Shown in pieces: positions 10,967-22,390 of a stretch of 64,000 bases of DNA; positions within the stretch are counted from its first letter, which is position 1, and every line of letters begins with the position of its first letter. A program made the translations under genes and the position numbers. The notes beneath the pieces were generated by a model. The model was not told the DNA's origin and ran no database searches. It worked only from the letters and a program-made list of their open reading frames with translations. Source of the DNA: Plotosus lineatus (lineage: Eukaryota; Chordata; Actinopteri; Siluriformes; Plotosidae); contig CM045750.1 of NCBI GenBank assembly GCA_024760905.1, forward strand, positions 18,407,919 through 18,471,918, read 5' to 3'.

Positions 10967-11747
10967 CCGTATTTGACATGATAAGCATCCAGGGCGCTTA
11001 AAAAATTGGAATGGGTGGGCGCTTTTTAAAATTGTGGAACGGTAAGTGCTTATTACCATAGAGGTGGAAAACATGAATAATAACAAAACAATAAAAGAGT
11101 TTTACTGGCATTTGTGTTATTTATTTTTCGGTATCAACCAAACTACTTACATGACAGCTGAAAATAAACAGAAAACAGCATAATAAAAATAAAACACCCT
11201 TTAATTGTCCCTCCCGGTGCTGTTCCTTAAAATATTTTCCCCAGATGTAAAATTGAGCCAATCAACATGAATGTCAACTTTAGCACATGAAAGCACATGG
11301 CCAGGAACTTCTTTAAATGTATGAAGTTAGTGAGCAGGAGAATCAGGTGAAAAATCCTCTTCATCACTTTCTGATAGGTCCATATCTGGCTCAATGCTCC
11401 ATTCATTCAGAGCGTCCCATAGTTTTGCTGTAGCAGTTTCTAATGGTTCATCGGTTGTTGGACATTTACCAAGAGAACACAGCAAAATATTTTCCTGTTT
11501 TTGAAAGCATGGCGAAACAATCAAATCTGTTGTTACTGATGAACATTATAGACATTCCCCAGTGGCAGGGGGTCTTGAAATACCGTGTAAACTCACTTAT
11601 GCAGGCAGTGAACGCCTCATTTTACCGCTACAGAGACTGATCGAATAAAATTGGTAAGTTTGATCTACTATTTTGCTCCCAGTACACATGGGTGGCTATT
11701 AGACGTATAATCAAAAAGGGGGCGGCGCTTATTATGTAGTTTACGGG
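10967..11747 (-). mobile_element. Pogo/Tigger-like DNA transposon remnant
   Basis: Imperfect inverted ends (ccgtatttgacatgataagc on the left; complement of the right end reads ccgtaaactacataataagc) are flanked by TA on the left and an ambiguous flank on the right. Inside, minus-strand 11327-11524 is open for 65 codons and ends in an acidic tail (EPDMDLSESDEEDFS), reminiscent of the C-terminus of pogo/jerky-type DDE transposases. The catalytic domain is absent. Classification rests on end structure and general resemblance only. Confidence 0.45.
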
Positions 11748-12514
11748 TATTCTTTTTTGTTGTTGTTGAACCTGCTTGTGTTATCAAGCCTATAACTGTG
11801 TCCTACATAACCTACTGATTTCATATGAAATAATTTGTCGATTTAAATACTCTTCCTTCCACCTTCTTCCAATGCCAGTGACTGAGCAGCAGAACCTTGT
11901 GTCTGTTTCTTTTCGGGTCACAACTCTCCTGCAGCTCGTCTTTCTCTTCTGATGCTCCGACTGCTACCACACGACATCAGAGTATTAACATATCCTGTGG
12001 GTGTAATGCAAATACTAACCTGAGGTCAAAACCTTCAAACAACAAACATTTGAATCACTCTACAGCATCATAAGCTTTCCTCCAAATAAAACGAATTTTT
12101 AAGACTTAAAAGTAAAAATAATGCAAGAAACCAAAGATTTGAATGTGAATTTTTTTCTAACTTTGAATGCTGCAGTGTTTCTATTCACTGCCCCTTGTGT
12201 GTGTGTGTGTGTGTGCTCACTTGGAATTGATTAAGTACAGAGACAAATTTCTCTTTCAGGATTCGATCCTACTTCACGGAAATTGCGGTTGTGGGGTAGG
12301 GAGGTTGGTCCTCATTGACCACAGAAAGTGTGGGATCCCTATATGTATATACACACAACTGAGAAAATTAAGGTTAAGGGCATTCCTCAAGGGCCCAACA
12401 GTACTGATAATGGGGATTGAACCACTGAACTTTGGTTATTATAGTTAATACAAACAAAGGTTGAATATAAACAAATGATAAATGCAAATGATAAATATAA
12501 TGTGTATCTGTCCT
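11748..12514. other. Intergenic stretch, no supported gene
   Basis: Contains a short GT run at 12197-12215. No exon, RNA gene or clear repeat recognised. Confidence 0.4.
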
Positions 12515-12800
12515 GTCATTTTCTGAACTGGTTTATCCTTTATTAGGGTCGTGGAGAGATTGGAGTCGATCTCAGATGATTCTTGGTGAAGCTACGCAGC
12601 TTTCCAGTTCATCACAGGGCCAAACACACAACCATATACACTTACACCTACAGTCAGTTATCTAAATGTAAATGCCTTCGTATTGTGGGAGGAAACCACA
12701 AAAATCATGTGCACACACAACGCCCTTGCCATGCACGGATGGAACCCAGGACCTTCTTGTTGTGAAGCAGAAGCGCTAACCACTTCATCACCATTTAATG
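12515..12800 (-). mobile_element. tRNA-derived SINE, minus strand
   Basis: Complement of the main SINE family: gtcattttctgaactggttt at the tail side, then ggtcgtggagagattggagt, ending in gcgctaaccacttcatcacc, the complement of the tRNA-like head. Confidence 0.7.
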
Positions 12801-12842
12801 CTGTAAAAATCTATCTTAAATGGTAGCACATTTGGTTTTGCG

Positions 12843-13003
12843 TATATAAGTAGACTCGTGTCATAGGGAAAGTGGGAATGTAAATCAGCCTCTGTGGACA
12901 GTGAGACCTGAAACCCAAGAGGACAAAGATTGGCTTTCAAAAGAGATTCTGCTTTTCAAAGGTTCGAACGTCAGTGGTACTTTTGTGGAAAGCCATATTT
13001 CAG
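12843..13003 (+). promoter_or_regulatory. Putative promoter and noncoding first exon of lectin gene 1
   Basis: A TATA box (tatataag, 12843-12850) is followed by about 130 bp ending in a donor site (tttcag|gtatga, boundary 13003/13004). The arrangement parallels gene 2 (26748-26850), and both regions share the wording gtaaatcag.ctctgtgga (12880-12899 here; 26650-26669 there). The start of transcription, expected near 12872, is inferred from TATA spacing. No ATG context is needed, because the first coding exon with its own acceptor lies at 14745. Confidence 0.5.
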
Positions 13004-13136
13004 GTATGATTCAGTTCTCTGTCTGTCTGTATTGTTTTGCAACTGTTAATTTCTTATAAAAATGCATGATTTTATTTTTTTTCTGCCATATTTTAAATAT
13101 GCTGAAGAGCTTCATATAAAACTAACAAATTTTCTT

Positions 13137-13455
13137 GTGCGGCAGACTGATTCAATGTTTAGCACATCCACCTCACTACATGAAGGCCTGGGTTCGAGTC
13201 CATGCTCCGGGTGTTTCTGTGTGAAGTTTGCATGTTCTCCCCGTGATTGTATAGGTTTCTTCCAGTTACAGCGGTCTCCTTCCACAGTCCAAAAACATGC
13301 ACAGAAGGCTAATTGGCTTTTCCAAATCACCCCTAGGTCTGAGTGTGAATGGTTGTATGTTTGGTCCTGCAATTTTCTGACAGACAGTTCAGGGACTACT
13401 ACTCCCTTGCCCGAGTCAGCTGAGATAAATGGTTAGGCTAATGAGTGAGAGATGA
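13137..13455 (+). mobile_element. tRNA-derived SINE, inside intron 1 of lectin gene 1
   Basis: Head tgtttagcacatccacctca and B-box-like gggttcgagtcc, body cagtccaaaaacatgcacag, tail taatgagtgagag. Confidence 0.75.
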
Positions 13456-13929
13456 AAATTGTTAATCTTGTCTCCTTCATATTTGAAGATGAGCATTGAC
13501 TCCAGCTTAAACCCCCCTAGACTTGAGGAACATTATAAGTGTCCTTAAATGGCTTCTTTAGGCAGTTTGGACAAAGAAGAACCTGGAGCAAAGGAGACAA
13601 GAACTGGAGAGGACGCTGTGTCTCCGAGTAGCCTTTTTGCATAATTTTCATGGACTACTAAAGCTGACCATAAAACAGAACCTTCCGGAAGTTTTACTCT
13701 CTGACTCTTCCCATGGGTTCTCTAATCATGTGATTTTCTGAAACATTTTACCATTAGTACGGTCACAAGGAAACTGGAGTCCATCTCAACTGATTCTGGG
13801 CAAAGGTGGGGTAGCATTTATGGTTCTTTTTGAAAAAAAAAAAAAATCCAGTGGACTTGTGCATGGATCAGTGATGACTTTTATCACTGTTTGCTATTTT
13901 ACTCATTTAATGTTTGTGTATATTGAATT

Positions 13930-14235
13930 TAATAGTGGTGACCTAGTGGTAAATTGTGTTGGATCACTGATCCTAAGGTTGGGTGTTCGAGTCCCACTCT
14001 CCACGAGGTTGTTACTATCCCCCCAGTGCAGCTAACTGGGTTATCGAAGGCCGGCCAGAACCATTGCTGACTTTCGTCAAGAGTAGCTGCAAAACCGTCA
14101 GCGTGTTTCCACCCTGCAATGGCCTGGTGAGCTGTCCAGGGTGTCCTCTGCTCTCGCCCGGAGTCATCTGGGGTGGGCACCAGCCTTCCAACGACCCTAA
14201 TTAGGATTAATCGGTTACAGAAAATGAACTGAATT
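13930..14235 (+). mobile_element. Second-family SINE, near full length
   Basis: Head agtggtgacctagtggtaaa with tgttcgagtcccactctcc, then tatcgaaggccggcc, a caagagtagctgcaaaaccg segment, and the 3' part (aattaggattaatcggttac) shared with the main SINE family. A shared 3' end under different heads suggests one LINE partner mobilises both. Confidence 0.75.
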
Positions 14236-14244
14236 TAATAGGGA

Positions 14245-14710
14245 TGAGTGTCTCATTCTCACTCATTTAGCTAACAGCTTAAGCACCACAGGACAACACA
14301 CACAACCAAGCACATGCACATTCATAGGGGCAATCTGTAAAACCATTGCTGACTTTCGTAAAGAGTAGCTGCATAGCCGGCAGCGTATTCCTGCCCCTTG
14401 CTAAAGGGTTGTGTCAGGAAGGGCATCCGACGTAAAAACCTATGCCAAAAAACAAACATGCGAATCATTAATATGACCTCATGAAGATGGCGGCACATAA
14501 TTCGCTGTGGCGACCCCTGAACGGTGCTTTTGGACTGTGGGAGGCAAACAAGGTAACCGGAGGAAACCCAAATAAGCATAAGAAGAACATGCAAACTCAT
14601 GAGGAACGCATGTAAATTCCACCTCACAGTAACACCCTCAACAAGCAGGGGATTTGAATGCAATGCCATCTTGATGTTGGGCGGATGTGCTAACCACTAC
14701 AGCACCACCC
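14245..14710 (-). mobile_element. Minus-strand SINE split by a plus-strand SINE fragment
   Basis: The minus-strand SINE runs 14245-14336 and resumes at 14524-14710 (tttggactgtgggaggcaaa, ending with the complement of the head at gctaaccactacagcacc). Between them, 14337-14523 is a plus-strand piece of the second SINE family (accattgctgactttcgtaa to ctgtggcgacccctgaacgg). The order shows that the plus-strand piece inserted later. Confidence 0.65.
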
Positions 14711-14757
14711 ACAACAACAACCATTTTCTCCTTTTACTTTCTAGATATTAGTCCATC

Positions 14758-15692
14758 ATGAAGATGTATGTCTTTGTCCTGTGCTTCGCATGTGAGTGTG
14801 TATTTAGAAATATTATATAGTGAAACAAATTATTTTTATTATTATTTTTATTATTATTTTTAAATTATTATTATTATTATTAATTCAATCATTCATTCTC
14901 TAAGCCACTTAATCATAATTATGGTTCCGGCGAGGCAGCAAGCATTTCAGCAACTCCGGGAAAAGTCACATTACACTACGTACAGCTCAACAGACCATCG
15001 CAGGGCAACACAGAACCATTCACACTCACACCTAGCGGCAGTTTGGAACAGCCGATTAGCCTAATGTGCATGTTTTTGGACAGTGGGAGGAAATTGGAGT
15101 CCACAGAGGAAATCCACGCAAGCAGTAGGAGAACATTTATAACACAGAAACACCTGGGATTCGAACCTAGGACCTTCTTGCTGTGAGGAAAACATACTAA
15201 CCATTGCACCACCGTGTCACCCATGTTATTATTACAGGGATCCCTCACGTTCCGCGGTTAATTGGGACCGAGATCCCTCCGCGATCGTCGAATTCCACGA
15301 AGTAGGATCAAACCCCCCTCCCCCCCGATTGGCGTATACATACAGGTATATGTGTATATAATATCAATAAATACATATTCAACACTATAAATGCTTATAA
15401 TACAAATAAATATTCAAAAATAATGCATAAGATGTAAATTACACAGATGCGCATCTCACATAAAAATGTAAGTAGTTTTGTTGGGGGGCGGGGTTTGAGT
15501 TGGGTTTTTTATTTGTTTTTGTTTGGTTGGGTTTTTTTTTTGCATAATTGGCCTTGTTTTGTGGCATTTTCCTTAACTTTCCCCCCTATTCTTCCTTAAT
15601 TTCCTTATTTTTAAATTCGATGAATATTAAAAAAAAAAAACATGATGCACTGAAGCCGCATGAATTGAAGTGCAAAGTAGCAAGGGATCACT

Positions 15693-15727
<35 letters not shown>

Positions 15728-18700
15728 GGTATAGGCAGGTATTATTTATTTATGTGCAGCCCAGCCAAAAAAAAATACAAAAATAAAGTACGTTCTCTCT
15801 CATATTTATATATGAGAGAGATATATATATATCCAGTCTATAAAGTTGCTCCATTCTCTTCTTTTCTTTTATTGTTTATTAATTTATACTATTTATGTAT
15901 CTATTTATTTATTTACTTATATAATATATATGTACGTGTGTATGTTTGTACTTGTATCTATTTTTGCACCCCCTACTGATGGTACCTCAAGAGCCTGTAA
16001 CAGTGAATTTCTCCATTGTGAGATTAATAAAGCTGTATCTTATCTTATCTTATATTTTGTTCGAACATAAACTTCAGCTTTGACTGCAGCAATGCCATGG
16101 TGTCATTTTGTAAAAGTTCAATCTAGAACAGCCAATTAGCCAAGTGTGCATGTATTTGGACTGAGAGTGGACGCCCACACAAGCACAGAGAGAACATGCA
16201 AACTCCACACAGTAATGCCTTTGCTGAGCCTGGGATTTGAACCCAGGACCTTCTTGCTGTCAGGTTGACATGCTAACTACTATGCGTCCAAATTGCTCAG
16301 CTTGAGTTTAAGTGAAACTTTATTTTTAGTATGTGTTTTGCATGCTAGTTCTGACGATTTTCCACAGATACAATATTTTCTGCAGGTGTTTTCCCAGAAA
16401 CCAGATCTCCTCTGCGACCTGTAGGTCACAAGTACCATGTGATCAAGAAAAAGATGACATGGAGGGCTGCACAGGATCACTGCAGGAAATTATATGAAGA
16501 TTTGGCGACGGTTGAGACTGATATTGACTGGGTCAGGCTAAATGCAGAGGTTGAAAAGGAAGGTCTGTCAAGTAACATCTGGGTTGGACTGTATAATGCT
16601 ATAAACAGTTGGCGCTGGTCCTATAACGATGTTCCATTGGAAAATACTTTTAAACTTTGGAACGTGGGCAATGGACAGCCAGATAATGACGGTGGGGATC
16701 AATCCTGTGGCCGAATAGGCTCAGGTGGATATTGGTGGGATTTCCCATGTAGGACTTTTCATCCCTTTATATGTTACAATGGTAAGTAAACTGTTGTTGT
16801 TGTAGGTTAATAGAATATAAACCATAAAGGGAGGAATAAGGTAAGTTGTCAGGTGGAGAAGCTCTCACATTGCACACTGTCAAGATTTTATGTTCGGACG
16901 TTTGTTTTCTGTGCACATATCTTCAAAGCTCATATGATTAAACTTTTATTTCTGGTCTTTCAAAAGTATTAAAAAATGACCAATTCACCCACATCTGCCG
17001 AACCGCTTAATCCTATTAAAGTCACATGGACGCTGGAGCCCATTTCAGCTTTCCTGGGTTTAACCATAGTACACCCTGAGCAGCTCTCCAGATCATCGCA
17101 GATAACCAAAACACCACTGTTCCAGTCTCACACTGCATTGGTTTAGAATTTAGTGCATTGTACAGATATGCACATCACAGCTACACTAATTATACTCTTT
17201 ATTATTTCACAGTGAATAATAATCATGCAAACAGATTTGTTGGTGTCAAAACTAAAGTGACCTGGCACGAAGCTCAGGCCCACTGTCGGGAGTTTCACAC
17301 AGATTTGGCGACTGCAATCACTGAAAGTGACAACAACAAGATGCAGAAAATAGCAGAGTCTCAGGGTTCATCTTGGATCGGCCTGTACAGGGACACATGG
17401 AAGTGGTCAGATGGATCAAATACATCAAACGTCCAATGGAGTTCTGGAGAACCTAATAATGTTAATAGCAATGAAAACTGTGCTGTGGTGAATAATGGGG
17501 TGTTGGAGGACAGGAAATGCAGCCAGAACTACTTCTATTTCATTTGTCACACGAGTGAGTTTGTTTTTTATTTTTATTTTTAAATCAGAATAAAATTTGT
17601 TGCATGTAATACACTGATAATCCCCCCTCTCCCTGTCAGACTGTATTCTGTTAAGCATCCTATATATTGTAATATTATTCATTCAAAATATTGTCTTGTT
17701 TCTGATTGGTGGAAAGACAGCAAGTCATTTTCTGTATTATTCTAGAAGGCAGTTTACTGCATCATCCACATCAGATAAGTAGAAGAAATATTGCATGACC
17801 GGCACATGCAACATAGTTACCTGTCTACTTTAAAATATTTTGAACAAATAATTAAACAATTGTAGGATTCAACTCTCATAGTACTGTATATGTGGAATTA
17901 TTCATATCATTATTTTATATTATATTATATTATATTATATTTCAGATTATATTTAAACTTACATTGTAAATTTTAAATTATAATAATTTGTGTTCTAATG
18001 ACTTTCATACATTCAAACCATATAATAACAGACCTTCTCCTCCTCTGTGTTTGTGTCTATTTGTGGGTTCTGTAGCTCGTCCAGTGAGGGAACAGCAAAC
18101 AGTGAAGCTGCAGGTGAAGTCTGGGGGGAGTTTGTTTAATTCTGAGGTCCAGACGGGTATTTTGGAGTCGGTGAGTCGAATGATGTCTCTGATACATGAT
18201 ATGCTTCATATGAGAAATATTTAAACATCTCTAGGAAGTGTTTTATTTCTTAACAAGATGTACAAACCAATAGATTTATTCTATATAGATAATATAATTT
18301 GCAAACATGTTTACTTTCGGGGGTGGGTGTTATGAGACTCAGCCTGTGTGTGTGGGTGTGTGTGAGAGAGAGAGAGAGAGACAATGTCTGCTTATCTATG
18401 ATCTTAATAACTTGAAATTTAATGAATAGATTTTTCAGAATTTTATTTCCAATGTACGTATGTCTTGGACCACCATTTTGGTTGGGAAAAAAATACAGAA
18501 CTCAAAAAATAGTTATGAAACGGGCCACAAGGGGGTGGCGTAGTCTACATCATCAGTTATTATAACCCATGTAAAGATGAGATTGCACTTCTTTGGTGGT
18601 GTTTGTTTCCAGCTCCTTGTTCTCGTAAACTCATAAACTCAGATTTAAGATACAATCCCAACATCCGATAGAACAAATAACACCTGAACCAAAAAAATTC

Positions 18701-19808
18701 ATCCCAGAATGGCCTCAGTTGTCCACGTGGACAAGTTCACAGACCCTGCACATGTGCATTCAATTTTAAATATAATAATAATAATAGTAATATTAATAAT
18801 ATTGTAGAAACTTTAACATAACACAATTTGCAACATCTATTTTGTGTGACATGATGGTTGGGTTCTGCTCCATGTTCCCCATCTAACATGAAAGAACAGC
18901 AAATCGACAACATAAAAGAATGTCACAGCTTGCCTGCTTTTGGTTATGGCTGCCCCAAAAGTCGGAATGATGTCACTTCCTCTTGTGTAGTGTAAAACAA
19001 CAGTATAGTTAGTTCAGTACAAAAACAATTTAGTGAGATTGGAAAGTAAATCAAGCTGAGAGATGCACATAAATTCATCTTATGTAAACAGAAACACACA
19101 TACATATTCCTCAAAATATTAGCATTTTGAGAAAAAATAGAAAATGATTTGGTGATATTTTAATACAAATATTATGTTGGTCAATCTGGACACATGAAAA
19201 CGTGTACTGATGGAAGTGATTAGAAATAGTATGTTGCTCTTTAAAAATAGTATTTTCTGACATATCATAATAGGATCACTTGATTTTGGGGTTGTGAACT
19301 ATGGAAACACACTTTGACACATAGGAGGCAGAGGCCAATCTCCGGTACCTCTGGTTAAAGGTGGGGAACACCCTGAAGAGCATGCCAGTCTAATGCAGGG
19401 CCAACACACACAATCAATCACACTCACAGGTTGGGGCAATTTGAAACCTCCAATTATCCTAATCTGCATGTCTTTGGATTGTGGGAGAAAACCGGAGTTC
19501 CCAAAGGAAACCTATGTAAACACAGGGGAAACCTGCACACTCCACACAGAAACACCCTCGCTGACCCTGGGACTCAAACCCAGGACTTCTAACTGTGAGG
19601 CGGATGAACTAACAGCTACATCACCATCTTTAAATATCTCGTTGATCTTTTGCAGATCAAGAAGAAGCTGGAGGAAAAAGGCATGCTGGTGAACACCACC
19701 GTGACCTGGAGGATGCAGTCAGATGGACAAATCTTTCACAAGAAAAAAAAGAAAAGGACCTCTAGAGGTGATGAAAATACGTGTCAGAGTCACATGAAAA
19801 GGAAATAG
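14758..19808 (+). CDS. Secreted two-domain C-type lectin, gene 1 (five coding exons)
   Basis: Coding exons, joined by GT-AG sites in matching phase: 14758-14791, 16386-16781, 17213-17554, 18076-18170, 19656-19808 (339 aa). The start sits in an exon with its own acceptor (ctag, 14744). Residues 1 to about 17 are a hydrophobic signal peptide (MKMYVFVLCFA). CTLD1 (about 25-142) has WVGL, a QPD motif (16676-16684), WWDFPC and paired cysteines. CTLD2 (about 146-256) has WIGLY, EPN at residues 223-225 (17449-17457), ENC and an ED pair before the last cysteines. The tail (258-339) is helical and lysine-rich (KKKKKR). In the family, EPN goes with mannose-type and QPD with galactose-type Ca2+-dependent sugar binding. 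No transmembrane segment is seen, so the product is probably secreted; an immune or glycan-recognition role is inferred. Gene 2 downstream is its tandem paralogue. Introns are SINE- and MITE-rich. Confidence 0.85.
14886..15230 (-). mobile_element. tRNA-derived SINE in lectin gene 1 intron
   Basis: Complement of the main SINE family, complete: attcattctctaagccactt at the tail side to taaccattgcaccaccgtgt at the head side. It abuts the MITE at 15235. Confidence 0.8.
15235..15693 (+). mobile_element. Pogo/Tigger-type MITE, complete (459 bp)
   Basis: Ends are inverted (cagggatccctcacgttccg; complement of the right end cagtgatcccttgctacttt) and flanked by TA on both sides (15233-15234 and 15694-15695). 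The interior has no ORF. A TAT microsatellite (15694-15727) starts at the right end. The copy at 27240-27741 lies in the opposite orientation. Confidence 0.7.
15694..15727. repeat. (TAT)n microsatellite
   Basis: About eleven ATT units grown from the TA flank of the MITE before it. Confidence 0.9.
16105..16290 (-). mobile_element. SINE fragment in lectin gene 1 intron
   Basis: Complement of the head half of the main SINE family (gaacagccaattagccaagt, ggacctt cttgctgtcagg, tgctaactactatgcgtcc); it ends about 95 bp before the CTLD1 exon acceptor. Confidence 0.65.
16975..17135 (-). mobile_element. SINE fragment between the two CTLD exons of gene 1
   Basis: Complement of the SINE 3' half (aaccgcttaatcctattaaa to ctctccagatcatcgcag). 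The adjacent bases (acaccactgttccagtctca) are also present in gene 2 near 29490, but gene 2 has only a scrap of the SINE. Confidence 0.6.
18365..18381. repeat. Short (GA)n run in lectin gene 1 intron 4
   Basis: GAGA run after a GTGT run. It falls in the stretch 18171-19314, which otherwise holds only AT-rich intronic sequence and the CTCF-like site at 18523. Confidence 0.7.
18523..18540 (+). promoter_or_regulatory. CTCF-like motif in lectin gene 1
   Basis: The string ggccacaagggggtggcg resembles the CTCF core (CCA-x-x-AG-G/A-GGGC). The paralogous place in gene 2 (31964-31980) has an even closer match. Binding is inference from the motif only. Confidence 0.3.
19315..19632 (-). mobile_element. 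SINE just before exon 5 of lectin gene 1
   Basis: Complement of the main SINE family (aggcagaggccaatctccgg to ctaacagctacatcacc), 23 bp before the exon acceptor. Gene 2 has a SINE in the same orientation at the same place (32150-32505), followed by the same tttaaatatct.gttgatcttttgcag acceptor, so this insertion predates the gene duplication. Confidence 0.8.
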
Positions 19809-20161
19809 CTCTCAGTTCCCAGTGAAGTGAAATATCCCTCTAATATCAATAATGTTAAATAATATCAGTGCTCTCATTATAATCTCTATTTCTCATAACC
19901 CTGTTGCCCTTTGTATATATTTACACTCAATCTTCAGATTATAACTGAGAGAAAACTCTGCCTCTATATTCACGATGTGACTCTTTCTTTCATCCTTTTT
20001 AATATAATGATAAACATCATTCTTTGTTCATCAACATTTCAAATCTGTAGTTTTCTGAGGACATTCTTTTTTTTATTCCTTGTTTGGTGGATTCTATTAA
20101 ACAATACAGGAAAAAAAAGGAATTTTTCATTTTCTTTCACAACACAAAAGAACAAGAAACC

Positions 20162-20167
20162 AATAAA
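20162..20167 (+). other. Candidate polyadenylation signal of lectin gene 1
   Basis: AATAAA about 355 bp after the stop codon. The place where gene 2 has its AATAAA (32873) has changed here to tattcacgatgtgac near 19965-19980, so gene 1 probably uses this later signal. Confidence 0.35.
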
Positions 20168-20249
20168 GGGTACAATGGAAATATTTTTATTTAATTCTTT
20201 CTTGTATTTTTGAAGAAACCCAAACCAATGCTGTGATTTGAACATGTAA

Positions 20250-20916
20250 TTATTAGAATGCAGGAGTCCGTCCTGAGCTGATGGTGTATATGTAGTATAC
20301 TTTTCATACTCTGTATATTCTGTCGAAATCTACTGCTGTAAACAGAGAAGTCATTCATTCTGACTTAACGTTTTCCATAAAATTTAAAAAGGGGGTTGCA
20401 AGTCTACTCTCATAGGCCAGCGCCGAATGGTCCATACACACATTAGGCCTACCGAGCTCATGGACGGCAAATAGGCAAAGATATTTCCTACACACAAGAG
20501 TCCCTGTGGTTATAGTTCTCTCACCAGTATAACTGTGGTAATGGGATTGAGTGGCTGAGTGACGGTAACTTCCTCAAAAATCTTTTCCATCAAATTCTGA
20601 CTTAAAATAAAAAATACACTTTTTAATAAAATAAAATAGAATTTTTTTAACATGTAAACAGAGTATTTGGTAGGTATCCATGACAATCTGGTTCCAGAAG
20701 TCAGTGTGGGACCTAAAGGTTGCTGTTTCGATTCCCAAACCTGCAGGAAAAAATATATAGTGGCAGGGTGAGGGGGCTGCACCTTCTCTTCCTCCAACTT
20801 CATAGCTGAAGCACCCTCGAGCAAGGCAGCTGACACCTAACTGCTCTCCGGGCACCCCAATGTGTGGCAGCCCACTGCTCCAGGGTTGTGTGTGCCCAGT
20901 GTTTACGTGTGCATGT
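20250..20916. other. Intergenic stretch, no supported gene
   Basis: Part (about 20700-20890) resembles a decayed repeat with gttgctgtttcgattcccaa and caccctcgagcaaggcagct, wording known from fish tRNA-derived SINEs. No gene is supported. Confidence 0.35.
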
Positions 20917-21261
20917 AATATCAGTAAGTACATATTCAATGCAATAAATGCTAATGACAACAATTAAACATTCAAAAATAATGCATAAGATGTAAATATA
21001 AATACACACACACACAGATGTGTGTGCATGCACTCAGATGTGTACCTCACATAAAAATGTAAGTAGTTTTGTTGAGGGGTTTTGGGTTGTTTTTTGTTTT
21101 TTGGTTTTTTTTTTTTGGGGGGTCTTGTTTTGCCACATTTTCATTACCTTTCCAGTTATTTTTTGTAATTTTCATATTTTTATTTCTCGCTGAATATTTT
21201 TGAAAAACTTGCGATACACTGAAGCCGCAGAAACTGAAGCGTGAAGTACCGAGGAATCACT

Positions 21262-21262
<1 letters not shown>
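20917..21262 (+). mobile_element. Pogo/Tigger-type MITE, right half
   Basis: Shares the interior of the 15235 copy (atatcagtaagtacatattc) and ends with gaagtaccgaggaatcactg, the right inverted repeat, then TA and an ATA microsatellite. The left terminus is missing. Confidence 0.6.

Positions 21263-21310
<48 letters not shown>
21263..21310. repeat. (TAA)n microsatellite
   Basis: About sixteen trinucleotide units starting at the TA flank of the MITE, as at 15694. Confidence 0.9.
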
Positions 21311-21313
<3 letters not shown>

Positions 21314-21454
21314 GCTTTACTTGTTTATGCTCGAGAAAAAATTATGGTAATCATTTATTTTATTTGTATTTTATCACTTTTAGTTTTCGAGTTAAAGTAA
21401 AGAAATCTAAGAAATTCCAGTGTGGATTCAGTTGGTGGTCACTACGAATCTTTT

Positions 21455-21795
21455 ATTCATTTATTCATTTTCTGTAACCACTTAATCCTAATTAATGTCA
21501 CAGGGAGGGTGGCGCCTATCCGAGCCGACTCAGCGTGAGGTCAGAGTACAACCTGGAGAGGGCACCAGGCCATTGCGGGGCAGAAACACGCTGACGGCTT
21601 TGCAGCTACTCTTGATGAATGTCTGCAATGGTTCTTTTACATGAACCTCACACCATAGACAGTGAGAGACATGGCCGGCCTTCGATAACACAGTTAGCTG
21701 CACTGGGGGAGACAGTGACAACCTGCTGAGAGTGAGGCTTGAACTTCCAACCATGCGGTTAGTGATACAGCACCTTTACCACCAGGCCACCTTAC
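21455..21795 (-). mobile_element. Second-family SINE, minus strand, near complete
   Basis: Tail side ttcatttattcattttctgt, then accacttaatcctaattaat, body with cagctactcttgatgaatg and gacatggccggccttcgata, and the complement of the head (ttaccaccaggccacctt). Confidence 0.75.
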
Positions 21796-22283
21796 ACTAT
21801 GAATCTTATAAATTTTTATTTTCTATCTTACTTCAATATTTAGTGACAAAAGTATGAAATAAAATTGAAGTGTATTGGAAGGTGATGTCTGAGTACTTTT
21901 TATTCATACATGTTAACTATTCAACTATGCATGTTAACTATTCAAATGATTTTATTGCAAAATTTTTCCATCTGTTAATTCGTTTATCTTGTTCAGTAAT
22001 GTAGTGGTTCACACGTGTCCCTCACTGTAAAAAGGGTTTGAGATCTGGCCCCAACACAATAGAGATAGTCACTAAGCAACTGCAGCATAATTTAGAGACA
22101 GTGGGTGCGCCGGCAGAAAGGCTTAGAATCCCCCGTATCGAAAGAAACAAATGATGAAAAATCTTTGTGTTGGCTGTGGGTGAGCATGGAGGATGGACCT
22201 GGGGTGATGGAGTGTCTTGAACACGGAACTTGGATGATCTGTGCCCTTAGGTGAGCTGTGTCAGCGGGTCGGAAACGGGTCCT

Positions 22284-22390
22284 ATATATAAAACCTCCCC
22301 AAAGTTCTAGAAAGTTCCATTCTAGAATTTTCCAAATCACCTGACCCACCACTACCTCCATCTCAAAAGTTCCCTAATGGAAAATTCCAG
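22284..22390 (-). promoter_or_regulatory. Heat-shock-element cluster with TATA box, minus strand
   Basis: Two perfect trimers of the heat-shock element pattern TTCnnGAAnnTTC occur at 22305-22317 and 22320-22332. A third, partial set lies at 22368-22388 (agttccc, ggaaaattcc). Read on the minus strand they are followed about 15 bp later by tatatata (near 22284-22291). No downstream gene is recognised on the minus strand; the open frame 22092-22361 overlaps the elements themselves and has no known motifs. Function is inferred from motif grammar alone. Confidence 0.35.

Noticed and set aside
12167..12448. ORF of 93 codons
   Set aside because: Includes a GT run, has no splice context or motifs, and is not repeated near the paralogous gene.
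15548..15979. ORF of 143 codons in a lectin gene 1 intron
   Set aside because: Runs through the MITE end and its TAT microsatellite; composition is that of simple repeats.
19911..20213. ORF of 100 codons after lectin gene 1
   Set aside because: Low-complexity F/L/I/N/K-rich translation of AT-rich 3'UTR sequence.
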